This document shows positions 1 through 5,800 of a DNA stretch of 9,469 nucleotides, in pieces. The notes under the pieces are model-generated. The model was not told the origin of the DNA and did not search any database. It worked only from the letters and a program-made list of their open reading frames with translations. The position numbers were made by a program, and so were the translations under genes. The DNA comes from Gemmatimonadota bacterium (lineage in GTDB: Bacteria; Gemmatimonadota; Gemmatimonadetes; Gemmatimonadales; Gemmatimonadaceae). The stretch lies in NCBI GenBank assembly GCA_028287225.1, contig JAQBPZ010000407.1, positions 1 to 9,469 on the forward strand, given 5' to 3'. Positions within the stretch are counted from its first letter, which is position 1, and each line of letters begins with the position of its first letter.

Positions 1-152
1 GCGCGCCGCAGCGGCCGCCCGACGGCACCCGCGCTGGCCTCCACGCGATGCCCGCGCGGTGCACGCACCGACGCACTGGCGGGAACCAGGGCGACGAGGA
101 GGGCACATGCCGACGCGAGGCGTCGAGGCAGGAAGCGCGAGGAGAATGGCAT
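1..152 (-). CDS. Partial gene for an exported protein (N-terminus only, signal peptide)
   Basis: Only the first 50 codons are in the window; the gene runs off the left edge. It starts at an ATG (152-150) that overlaps the stop codon of the upstream alpha/beta hydrolase as TGATG, which suggests coupled translation; I see no convincing ribosome binding site of its own. The N-terminus has the three parts of a Sec signal peptide: a basic n-region (MPFSSRFLPRR), a hydrophobic core (LASACALLVALV) and a small-residue cleavage site (PASA then SVRA), with cleavage likely after about residue 27. The Cys at residue 16 lies inside the hydrophobic core and is not followed by a lipobox pattern, so a lipoprotein is less likely. 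The visible mature part (about 23 residues, basic and Ala/Gly-rich) is too short to assign a family. It shares the hydrolase operon. The reading frame is my own translation of the minus strand. Confidence 0.6.
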   Translation of the reverse strand, partial: MPFSSRFLPRRLASACALLVALVPASASVRAPRGHRVEASAGAVGRPLRR

Positions 153-1081
153 CAGGGGAGTCGGCTTCGCGGAGGTCCGGGCGAGGCGGAGGCCAGCCAC
201 TCGCCGACCAGCTCGAAGAAGCGCTGCGGGGCCTCCCAGAACGGCATGTGGCCGGCATCCGGGAGAAGCACCGCGTACGCCCGCGGGAGCAGGTCGGTGA
301 GCTCGAGCGCGACAGAGGGAGACAGGGCATCACGCTCTCCATGCAGGACGAGCGTCGGCGTGGAAAGGGCACGCAGCGTGGGGCGCCAGTCGTACCCCTC
401 GCGGCGCAATCGCGCGGCCACCGCGGCGCCGGTCACGCTGGAGGCGAGCGGCGCCGCCAGGTACTCGGCCAGGTCGGCATCGGCGAACCAGGCGCGATAC
501 ATGGCGCGGTTGTGCGCTCCGTGCACCCCCGGGTCGGGATCGTGCAGTCCGGCGCCGCCGAGCCGCTGCAGTGTCGCCCGGTCGTCGCCGCTCAGGCGCT
601 CCAGCGCCGTGTCGTGCAGCGGGGCCATCCACGCGCTGGTGGGCCCCACCGCGTCCACGGTGACGAGGCGCCGCGTGCCGGCCTGGTCGCCGGCGACGCC
701 GAGCATCGCGATGCCCCCACCCCACGAGTGGCCGAGCACGTCCCACTGCCGGATGCCGAGGGCGCGACGCAGGGCGCCGACGTCGCCGGCGTCGTCCTCG
801 ATGCGGGCGGCGGCAGGATCCGGCGGCGGCGACGAGGCGCCGCGGCCGCGCTGGTCGTAGAGGATGACCTGCCGTCCGGCCGCGAGCGGGGACAGCGCGG
901 GCCACAGGAGCGCATGGTCGTGGATGAGCCCCCCGTTCACCAGCAGCAGGGGGGGCGTGCCCGGCACGGGGGGCGAGGTCCAGACGGCGAAGTCGAGACC
1001 GCGCGCGCGGACCGTCATGCGGTCGAGCGGCGGAGTGCGTCCGAGGCTGCGGCGGAAGGCGATGAAGTCGGCGCGTGGCAC
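152..1081 (-). CDS. Alpha/beta-fold hydrolase, proline iminopeptidase-like
   Basis: This 309-residue protein has the full alpha/beta hydrolase signature. The oxyanion-hole strand is LLLVNGG (about 45-51), followed by the YDQRGRGAS segment (75-83) typical of the proline iminopeptidase/epoxide-hydrolase-like branch. The nucleophile elbow is GHSWGG (117-122) with Ser119. The acid is probably Asp251 in LHGERDALS, and the catalytic His is His278 in DAGHMPFWE. There is no signal peptide, so it is probably cytoplasmic. The start used is a GTG just after an in-frame TAG (1093-1091). An ATG at 1018-1016 (residue 22) is an alternative, but residues 6-20 (FIAFRRSLGRTPPLD) look like genuine protein. Neither start has a clear Shine-Dalgarno. 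The gene is divergent from the MarR regulator and its ring-cleaving dioxygenases, so it may share their control. It could be a peptidase, an esterase or a C-C hydrolase of ring-fission products; the sequence does not decide. Confidence 0.85.
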   Translation of the reverse strand: MPRADFIAFRRSLGRTPPLDRMTVRARGLDFAVWTSPPVPGTPPLLLVNGGLIHDHALLWPALSPLAAGRQVILYDQRGRGASSPPPDPAAARIEDDAGDVGALRRALGIRQWDVLGHSWGGGIAMLGVAGDQAGTRRLVTVDAVGPTSAWMAPLHDTALERLSGDDRATLQRLGGAGLHDPDPGVHGAHNRAMYRAWFADADLAEYLAAPLASSVTGAAVAARLRREGYDWRPTLRALSTPTLVLHGERDALSPSVALELTDLLPRAYAVLLPDAGHMPFWEAPQRFFELVGEWLASASPGPPRSRLP

Positions 1082-1166
1082 GCGAAGAAGCTAAACGGGG
1101 AGCAAGCGGATGCGCCGGTGCATGGAACGGATGCGCCCGCTGCCCCGCTGACGACTCTCCGAATCT

Positions 1167-1178
1167 CTTGACATCAAG
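1167..1178. promoter_or_regulatory. Candidate MarR-family operator (perfect palindrome)
   Basis: CTTGA-CA-TCAAG is a 12-bp inverted repeat, perfect in its two 5-bp arms, lying in the gap between the divergent hydrolase and MarR genes. It overlaps the predicted -35 hexamer TTGACA (1168-1173) of the MarR gene, where a bound dimer would block RNA polymerase. An outer matching pair, AATCT (1162-1166) and AGATT (1192-1196), brackets the site and the promoter. MarR regulators usually bind such palindromes in their own promoters. That this regulator binds here, and also controls the divergent hydrolase, is inferred from position. Confidence 0.55.
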
Positions 1179-1195
1179 TAATAAAGTGCTAAGAT
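1168..1195 (+). promoter_or_regulatory. Sigma70-type promoter for the MarR-dioxygenase operon, probably leaderless
   Basis: A consensus -35 box TTGACA (1168-1173) is followed after 16 bp by TAAGAT (1190-1195), a 4/6 match to TATAAT. The stretch from about 1162 to 1200 is strongly AT-rich against the surrounding GC-rich DNA. Transcription would start about 7 bp after the -10 box, at or next to 1202, which is the A of the MarR ATG. No Shine-Dalgarno sequence precedes that ATG, which fits a leaderless mRNA. Confidence 0.6.
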
Positions 1196-1201
1196 TAATA
1201 C

Positions 1202-1636
1202 ATGACGACGACTCCGACGGGGCCCGAGACGGTGCTGGTGGTGTGGAAGGCGAGCCGAGCCCTGGAGGCGCGGGCACTGGACAGCATCGGCGCGACCGGG
1301 CTGGGGGCAAGCGACTTCAAGGTGCTCGAGGCGCTGCTCCACAAGGGTGCGCTGCCCGTGAACGTGCTGGGGCGGAAGCTGCTGCTCACCAGCGGGTCCA
1401 TCACGACCGCGGTGGACCGGCTCGTGGAACGGGGGCTGGTGGAGCGGCACGAGGATGCCACCGACCGGCGGGTGCGGCAGGTGGCGCTGACGGAGGCGGG
1501 GCGGGCGCTCATCGAGCCGCTCTATGCGCGGCACGCCGCGGACCTGGAGGCCGTGGTCCGCGTGCTGAGCGACGCCGAGCGCCGGACGCTCGTGACACTG
1601 CTCCGGAAGCTGGGCCTGCACGCGATGACCGCGTAA
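1202..1636 (+). CDS. MarR-family transcriptional regulator (MhqR-like)
   Basis: This is a 144-residue winged-helix regulator of normal MarR length. The DNA-binding core runs from about residue 38 to 97: helix DFKVLEALLHKG (38-49), recognition helix region TSGSITTAVDRLVERGL (63-79), and the wing with the family's Asp-Arg-Arg (88-90) followed by LTEAGRALI. N- and C-terminal helices would form the dimer interface. From memory, the recognition region and overall pattern resemble Bacillus MhqR, the repressor of hydroquinone/quinone-inducible ring-cleaving dioxygenases, and the two genes downstream are of that dioxygenase class. The protein contains no cysteine, so it cannot sense oxidants by thiol chemistry as OhrR or YodB do; direct ligand binding is more likely. 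The likely role is autorepressor of this operon. The gap to the next gene is 18 bp. The ATG lacks a Shine-Dalgarno but matches the predicted transcription start. Confidence 0.88.
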   Translation: MTTTPTGPETVLVVWKASRALEARALDSIGATGLGASDFKVLEALLHKGALPVNVLGRKLLLTSGSITTAVDRLVERGLVERHEDATDRRVRQVALTEAGRALIEPLYARHAADLEAVVRVLSDAERRTLVTLLRKLGLHAMTA

Positions 1637-1654
1637 GGGGATCGAGGAGAGACC

Positions 1655-2614
1655 ATGACGAGACCGACCTATCAACTGACCGGCGTGCACCACGTGAGCG
1701 CCCTGAGCGCGCACATCGGGCACAGCCACGACTTCTATACGCGCGTCCTGGGGCTGCGCCCGGTGATCCGGACGGTGAACCAGGACGACACGCGGATGTA
1801 CCACCTGTTCTTCGGCGACGGCGCGGGCACGCCGGGCTCGGACATGACGGTGTTCGACATGCCGCGTGCGGCGCGCGAGCGGCGCGGGACCAGCAGCATC
1901 TCGCGCACGGCGTTCCGGGTGGCCGGCGCGGAGACGCTCGCGTGGTGGGCGGAACGCCTCGCGTCGCTCGGCGTGGCGCACGGCGCCGTGACGCAGCGGA
2001 ACGGGCGCGCGGTGCTCGACTTCGACGACGTCGAAGGAACGCGCCTCTCGCTGGTGGATGACGGCGGCGCGGGCGCCGCGTTTCCGTGGGACGACAGTCC
2101 GGTGCCGGCGGAGCATCAGCTCCGCGGGCTGGGCTACACGACGATCACCGTGCCCGTGCTCGCGCCCACGGACCGGTTCCTCACCGAGGGGCTCGGGCTG
2201 GGGCGGAGCCACGCGTACCCGACCGAGGGGGACGAGGCGTTCACGACTCACGTCTACACGATCGGCGAGGGCGGCGCGCACGCCGAGGTGCACGTGCAGG
2301 TCCGGGACGACCTGCCACGCGCCAGCTACGGGGCGGGGGGCGTGCATCACGTGGCCCTCCGGGTGCCGGACGGGACACGTCCGGCCGAGTGGGCGGAGCA
2401 CCTGGATGCGGAGGGGTTCCGCAACAGCGGCGTCGTGGACCGGCACTACTTCAAGTCCGTGTACGTGCGAGAGCCCAACCACATCCTGTTCGAGCTCGCG
2501 ACCGATGGTCCGGGCTTCGCGGTGGATGGGCTCCTGGATGGCGAGCGGCTCTCGTTGCCGCCCTTCCTGGAGCCTCGCCGCGCGGAAATCGAGGCGCGTC
2601 TCGCGCCGCTCTGA
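1655..2614 (+). CDS. Extradiol ring-cleaving dioxygenase, PcpA/MhqO-like (paralogue 1)
   Basis: This 319-residue protein is made of two glyoxalase/VOC modules, about residues 8-145 and 156-290, and is close to the usual length of the family. These cytoplasmic Fe(II) enzymes cleave hydroquinones or related aromatic diols. From memory of Sphingobium PcpA (ligands His11, His227, Glu276), the counterparts here are His13 in GVHHVS, His232 in GVHHVAL and Glu280 in ILFELATDGPGF. Second-shell residues are kept too: His12, His231 and Arg263, while the PcpA Thr13 position is Ser15. Start at 1655: GAGGAG at 1644-1649 lies 5 nt upstream, a good ribosome binding site. The gene is second in an operon led by the MarR regulator, and a paralogue follows 42 bp downstream. 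The real substrate is unknown; detoxification of quinones or catechols is the likely role. Confidence 0.87.
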   Translation: MTRPTYQLTGVHHVSALSAHIGHSHDFYTRVLGLRPVIRTVNQDDTRMYHLFFGDGAGTPGSDMTVFDMPRAARERRGTSSISRTAFRVAGAETLAWWAERLASLGVAHGAVTQRNGRAVLDFDDVEGTRLSLVDDGGAGAAFPWDDSPVPAEHQLRGLGYTTITVPVLAPTDRFLTEGLGLGRSHAYPTEGDEAFTTHVYTIGEGGAHAEVHVQVRDDLPRASYGAGGVHHVALRVPDGTRPAEWAEHLDAEGFRNSGVVDRHYFKSVYVREPNHILFELATDGPGFAVDGLLDGERLSLPPFLEPRRAEIEARLAPL

Positions 2615-2656
2615 ATCAGGACGACAATCATCCTTCCAACTCGAGGCACCACGCTC

Positions 2657-3604
2657 ATGCAGCTCAGCGGCATACATCACGTCACGGCGATCTCGGCGAA
2701 GATCCGTGAGAACCACCACTTCTACACGCGCACGCTCGGCATGCGGCTCGTGAAGCGCAGCGTCAACCAGGACGACGTGAGCGCGTACCACCTGTTCTAC
2801 GCGGATGCCAGGGGGACGCCCGGCACCGACCTGACCTTCTTCGACTGGCCGGTGCCGCGCGAGGTGCGAGGAACGCACGCGATCGTGCGCACGCACCTGC
2901 GGGTGTCGGGACTGGAGACGCTGCAGTGGTGGTCGCGCGCGCTGCGGGACGCGGGGGTGACCGCAGGCGAGGTCACCGAGCGGGACGGCCGCCTGGTGCT
3001 GGACCTGGAGGACGGCGAGGGGCAGCGCCTGTCGCTCATCGACGATGGCGGCGCGGGCGAGGCGCATCCATGGGAGCGGAGCCCGGTGCCCACCGAGCAC
3101 CAGATCCGCGGACTGGGCCCGGTCATGCTGAGCGTGCCGTCGCTGCGTCCCACCGACGAGATCCTCCAGGCGGTGATGAACCTGCGGCCGGTACGCGACT
3201 ATCCGCACGCCGAGAACCCTCGTGACACGGTGCACGTGTACGAGATGGGCGAGGGCGGACCGGGGGCGGAGCTTCACGTGGCGGTGCAGCCCGGCCTTCC
3301 CGTTGCCGAGCAGGGCGCCGGCGCGGTGCATCACGTGGCGTTCCGCACCCCCGACCACCAGTACGAGGCATGGGCCGAGCGGCTGAACAGCAAGGGCGTG
3401 CCCAACAGCGGCGAGGTGGACCGCTACTGGTTCCGGAGCCTGTACTTCCGCGAGCCGAACGGCATCCTCTTCGAGATCGCGACGGACGGCCCGGGCTTCA
3501 CGACGGACGAGGACGAGGCGACGCTCGGGGAAAAGGTGGTGCTGGCGCCGTTCCTGGAGCCCCACCGGGCGCAGATCGTGGCGAACCTGAAGCCGATCGA
3601 CTGA
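2657..3604 (+). CDS. Extradiol ring-cleaving dioxygenase, PcpA/MhqO-like (paralogue 2)
   Basis: This 315-residue two-module VOC protein is roughly half identical to the preceding gene product by eye, with the same landmarks in register: FYTRTLGMR, VNQDD, YHLF, GTPGTDLTFFD, SLIDDGGAG, and SPVPTEHQIRGLG. The predicted metal ligands are His8 (GIHHVT), His226 (AVHHVAF) and Glu273 (ILFEIATDGPGF). Second-shell His7, Thr10, His225 and Arg256 correspond to PcpA His10, Thr13, His226 and Arg259, as I recall that enzyme. Translation starts at an ATG with only a weak GAGG (2643-2646) 10 nt upstream; the 42-bp gap has no obvious promoter, so co-transcription with paralogue 1 is likely. A hairpin follows 1 bp after the stop. 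Two divergent copies suggest different substrates or different induction needs; neither can be read from sequence. Confidence 0.86.
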   Translation: MQLSGIHHVTAISAKIRENHHFYTRTLGMRLVKRSVNQDDVSAYHLFYADARGTPGTDLTFFDWPVPREVRGTHAIVRTHLRVSGLETLQWWSRALRDAGVTAGEVTERDGRLVLDLEDGEGQRLSLIDDGGAGEAHPWERSPVPTEHQIRGLGPVMLSVPSLRPTDEILQAVMNLRPVRDYPHAENPRDTVHVYEMGEGGPGAELHVAVQPGLPVAEQGAGAVHHVAFRTPDHQYEAWAERLNSKGVPNSGEVDRYWFRSLYFREPNGILFEIATDGPGFTTDEDEATLGEKVVLAPFLEPHRAQIVANLKPID

Positions 3605-3605
3605 C

Positions 3606-3639
3606 GGGGCCTGCCGCGCCTGACGTGCCGCGCGGCCCC
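3606..3639 (+). terminator. GC-rich hairpin after the dioxygenase operon, possible terminator
   Basis: GGGGCC (3606-3611) pairs with GGCCCC (3634-3639). An inner GCGC (3616-3619) pairs with GCGC (3630-3633), leaving a 4-nt bulge and a 10-nt loop. It begins one base after the TGA of the second dioxygenase. There is no T-tract behind it, so it may be an mRNA 3'-end stabiliser or a weak terminator, not a classical intrinsic terminator. Confidence 0.35.
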
Positions 3640-3870
3640 AGGCGCGACGGGTGCCTTTCGCGTACGCGAACTGGCGCGAACCTTCGGAGCGAATTTCCGC
3701 GATCTCGTGCAAGGGCGTTTCACGCGTGAGGACGCGCGGGACATCGGAGAGGCGCGGCGTGCCGCATCGAGTCGCTTCAGGTCGCGGGAGGCACGGCACG
3801 AGAAATTCGTGGTAATTGTCCGAGCTTTCTTAGGAATTCACTTACGATTCAAGCACCAGCGAGGAGAACG
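3640..3870 (+). promoter_or_regulatory. Non-coding leader of the SDR gene, rich in inverted repeats
   Basis: No credible gene lies here. It holds a perfect 14-bp palindrome TTCGCGTACGCGAA (3657-3670), with GCGAA repeated at 3676 and 3689. A long-range inverted pair joins 3690-3710 to 3796-3809: CGAATTTC and TCGTGC on the left, separated by a 7-nt insertion, match GCACGAGAAATTCG on the right. Between them lie a perfect 10-bp palindrome TCACGCGTGA (3720-3729) and a GCGG/CCGC hairpin (3754-3765). The last part (about 3801-3850) is AT-rich and probably contains a promoter. TTGTCC (3816) and TACGAT (3843) are present, but their 21-bp spacing is too wide for a confident call. GAGGAG (3861-3866) is the ribosome binding site of the next gene. 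Whether the structured part is transcribed is unknown. Confidence 0.4.
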
Positions 3871-4710
3871 GTGGCCAAGGGAAAAGTGTGGTTGATCACG
3901 GGTTGCTCCACCGGCTTCGGCCGCGACCTGGCGCAGGCGGTGCTCGAGCGCGGCGACCGCGTGGTGGTAACCGCGCGCAACGTGGAGAGCGTTCGCGACC
4001 TGGTGCGCGGCCGCGAGGGCCAGGCGATCGCGGTGGCGCTCGACGTGACGGACCGCGAGCAGGCCGAAGGCGCGGTGCACGAGGCCGAGCGAGCCTTCGG
4101 CACCATCGACGTGCTCGTGAACAACGCCGGCATCGGCTATTTCGGCGCCATCGAGGAGAGCGAGGAGGACGAGGTGCGGAAGATGTTCGAGGTGAACGTC
4201 TTCGGCCTGGCGCGCATGATCCACCTGGTGCTGCCGGGCATGCGCACGCGCCGTCGCGGCCACATCGTGAACATCGCGTCGATCGGGGGACTTCGCGCCT
4301 TTCCCGCCGTGGGCTACTACAACGCGACGAAGTTTGCCGTCGTGGGGCTGTCGGAGGCACTGGCGCTGGAGACGGCCCCCTTCGGGGTGAAGGTCACGAT
4401 CGTGGAGCCCAGCGGATTCCGCACGGACTGGGCGGGCCGGTCGGCGAACGAAGCGCCGAACGAGATCGCCGACTACGCCGAGACGGCCGGCGCCAACCGG
4501 CGGACCCTCCGGAAGGCGAGCGGCCACCAGCCCGGCGACCCGAAGCGCGCCGCGGCGGCGATCATCGCGGCGGTGGAGGCGGAGCAGCCCCCGCTGCACC
4601 TGCTGCTCGGCAAGGGGGCGCTCAAGGGCGCGCGGTGGAAGCTCGAGATGCTGAAGGAGCAGATCGACGCGTGGGAGCCGACGACGGTGGGCGCCGACTT
4701 CCCGTCGTAG
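3871..4710 (+). CDS. Classical short-chain dehydrogenase/reductase (SDR)
   Basis: This 279-residue Rossmann-fold oxidoreductase shows the cofactor loop TGCSTGFG (10-17), Asp58 in LDVT, NNAG (84-87), and an active-site set of Asn109, Ser137 (NIAS), Tyr150 and Lys154 (YNATK). Arg36 at the end of strand 2 points to NADP(H) preference. The C-terminal part after PSGFRTDW (180-187) and the extra tail to 279 resemble the SDR subgroup often annotated as oxidoreductase or short-chain dehydrogenase with a VEPSGFRTDW motif; its substrates are mostly unknown. The start is GTG at 3871 with GAGGAG 4 nt upstream. It has its own 5' region, so it is probably not in the dioxygenase transcript. It ends 3 bp from the convergent monooxygenase gene. 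Reduction of a carbonyl or quinone-derived product would fit the neighbours, but that is inference. Confidence 0.88.
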   Translation: MAKGKVWLITGCSTGFGRDLAQAVLERGDRVVVTARNVESVRDLVRGREGQAIAVALDVTDREQAEGAVHEAERAFGTIDVLVNNAGIGYFGAIEESEEDEVRKMFEVNVFGLARMIHLVLPGMRTRRRGHIVNIASIGGLRAFPAVGYYNATKFAVVGLSEALALETAPFGVKVTIVEPSGFRTDWAGRSANEAPNEIADYAETAGANRRTLRKASGHQPGDPKRAAAAIIAAVEAEQPPLHLLLGKGALKGARWKLEMLKEQIDAWEPTTVGADFPS

Positions 4711-4713
4711 GGC

Positions 4714-5694
4714 TCACGCGCTCGCGTCCTTCACGATCTCGTACGACCGCACGCGTGCCGCGTGATCGTGGATGTGCGAGGTGATCATCAGCTCGTCGGC
4801 GCCGGTGCGCGCGACGAAGGCGCGCATGCGGTCGCGTACGGTGTCCGGCCCGCCGACGATCGCCTCGCGCAGGGTATGCTGCACCTGCGCACGCTCCATC
4901 GGCGACCACTGCCCTTCCATGCTGTCCACCGGTGGCTGGAGCTGCACGGGGCGCCCGCGCTGGAGCGCGAGGAACTGCTGCTGGAGCGACGTGGCGAGCC
5001 GCTCGGCCTCGCGGTCGGTATCGGCGGCGACGACGCTCACGCCCAGCATCGCGTACGGCTCGGCGAGGGAATCGGACGGGGTGAAGCCGGAGCGGTACAG
5101 CGCCAGCGCATCCATCATCTGGTCGGGCGCGAAGTGGGACGCAAAGGCGAAGGGAAGGCCAAGCATCGCCGCGAGGCGCGCGCCGAAGGTGCTGGAGCCG
5201 AGGATCCAGAGGGGCACATGCAGTCCGGCGCCGGGCACGGCGCGAACGGGCTGCGACCCGTCGGCGTCGCGGAAGTAGGACTGGAGCTCCACGACGTCCT
5301 GCGGAAAGGCGTCGCCCGCCATGGGGTCGCGGCGGAGCGCCTGCATGGCGTAGCGGTCACTGCCGGGTGCGCGGCCAAGGCCGAGGTCGATCCGGCCCGG
5401 ATAGAGCGACTCCAGGGTGCCGAACTGCTCCGCGATCACGAGCGGCGAATGATTCGGGAGCATGATCCCTCCCGCACCAACCCGGATGCGCGAGGTGCCG
5501 CCCGCGACGTATCCGATCACCACGGCCGTCGCGGCGCTCGCGATGCCCACCATGTTGTGATGCTCGGCCAGCCAGAAGCGGTGGTAGCCGAGCCGCTCGG
5601 CGTGGCGGGCGAGGTCGAGCGTGTTGTGCAGCGCCTGCGCCGCGGTGGCGCCGGCGACGATCGGCGAGAGGTCGAGCACGGAAAGTGGTATCAT
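4714..5694 (-). CDS. yhbW: LLM-class flavin-dependent oxidoreductase (luciferase-like monooxygenase), YhbW-like
   Basis: This 326-residue protein belongs to the bacterial-luciferase-like (F420/FMN-dependent) TIM-barrel family. It opens with IPLSVLDLSPI, then WLAEHHN (41-47), GGIMLPNHSPLVIAEQFGTL (75-94), LYPGRIDLGLGRAPGSD (97-113), LGSS (165-168) and PFAFASHFAP (181-190). From memory these match E. coli YhbW block by block, and the length fits (about 335 in YhbW). The function of YhbW itself is not firmly known; the predicted activity is FMN-dependent monooxygenation. The frame stays open to 5985, but those 97 extra residues are low-complexity Ser/Arg text antisense to the phosphatase gene, so I chose the ATG at 5694-5692 that gives the family N-terminus. 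The ribosome binding site is weak (GGA about 10 nt upstream). It is divergent from the PP2C gene and converges with the SDR. Confidence 0.88.
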   Translation of the reverse strand: MIPLSVLDLSPIVAGATAAQALHNTLDLARHAERLGYHRFWLAEHHNMVGIASAATAVVIGYVAGGTSRIRVGAGGIMLPNHSPLVIAEQFGTLESLYPGRIDLGLGRAPGSDRYAMQALRRDPMAGDAFPQDVVELQSYFRDADGSQPVRAVPGAGLHVPLWILGSSTFGARLAAMLGLPFAFASHFAPDQMMDALALYRSGFTPSDSLAEPYAMLGVSVVAADTDREAERLATSLQQQFLALQRGRPVQLQPPVDSMEGQWSPMERAQVQHTLREAIVGGPDTVRDRMRAFVARTGADELMITSHIHDHAARVRSYEIVKDASA

Positions 5695-5800
5695 CACTCT
5701 AAATCCACGGGTGGCGCGCGGCGTTCCCTCCGCGCGGTGCCCTTGCGGGAGCAACCTTCGGTCCCGCATCCTAGGCGCCTCACCCCGGATGGAAGCCTTC
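5695..5800. promoter_or_regulatory. Divergent intergenic region between monooxygenase and phosphatase genes
   Basis: This 106-bp gap must hold the promoters of both divergent genes, but I cannot assign a convincing -35/-10 pair on either strand. It contains a perfect 7-bp inverted repeat, CGCGCGG (5715-5721) and CCGCGCG (5730-5736), around an 8-nt loop, and a shorter CCCTTGCGGG repeat near 5740-5748. GGAA at 5791-5794 is a plausible ribosome binding site for the phosphatase start at 5801. Confidence 0.35.

Noticed and set aside
59..1171. Plus-strand open frames opposite the alpha/beta hydrolase
   Set aside because: No recognisable motif. The minus-strand frame has a complete catalytic triad and the correct length, so these are shadows.
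1091..3799. A 902-codon open frame on the minus strand, antisense to the MarR and both dioxygenase genes
   Set aside because: It mirrors the two paralogous genes (internally repeated Arg/His/Ala-rich text) and shows no domain. Long antisense frames are expected in GC-rich DNA with strong third-position bias.
3816..3848. TTGTCC with TACGAT as a promoter for the SDR gene
   Set aside because: The 21-bp spacing is too long for a normal sigma70 promoter. The AT-rich pocket is probably the promoter region, but I cannot place its boxes.
5621..5800. N-terminal extension of the PP2C phosphatase by 60 residues
   Set aside because: It would overlap the divergent monooxygenase start, has no family similarity, and a better-placed ATG with an upstream GGAA exists at 5801.
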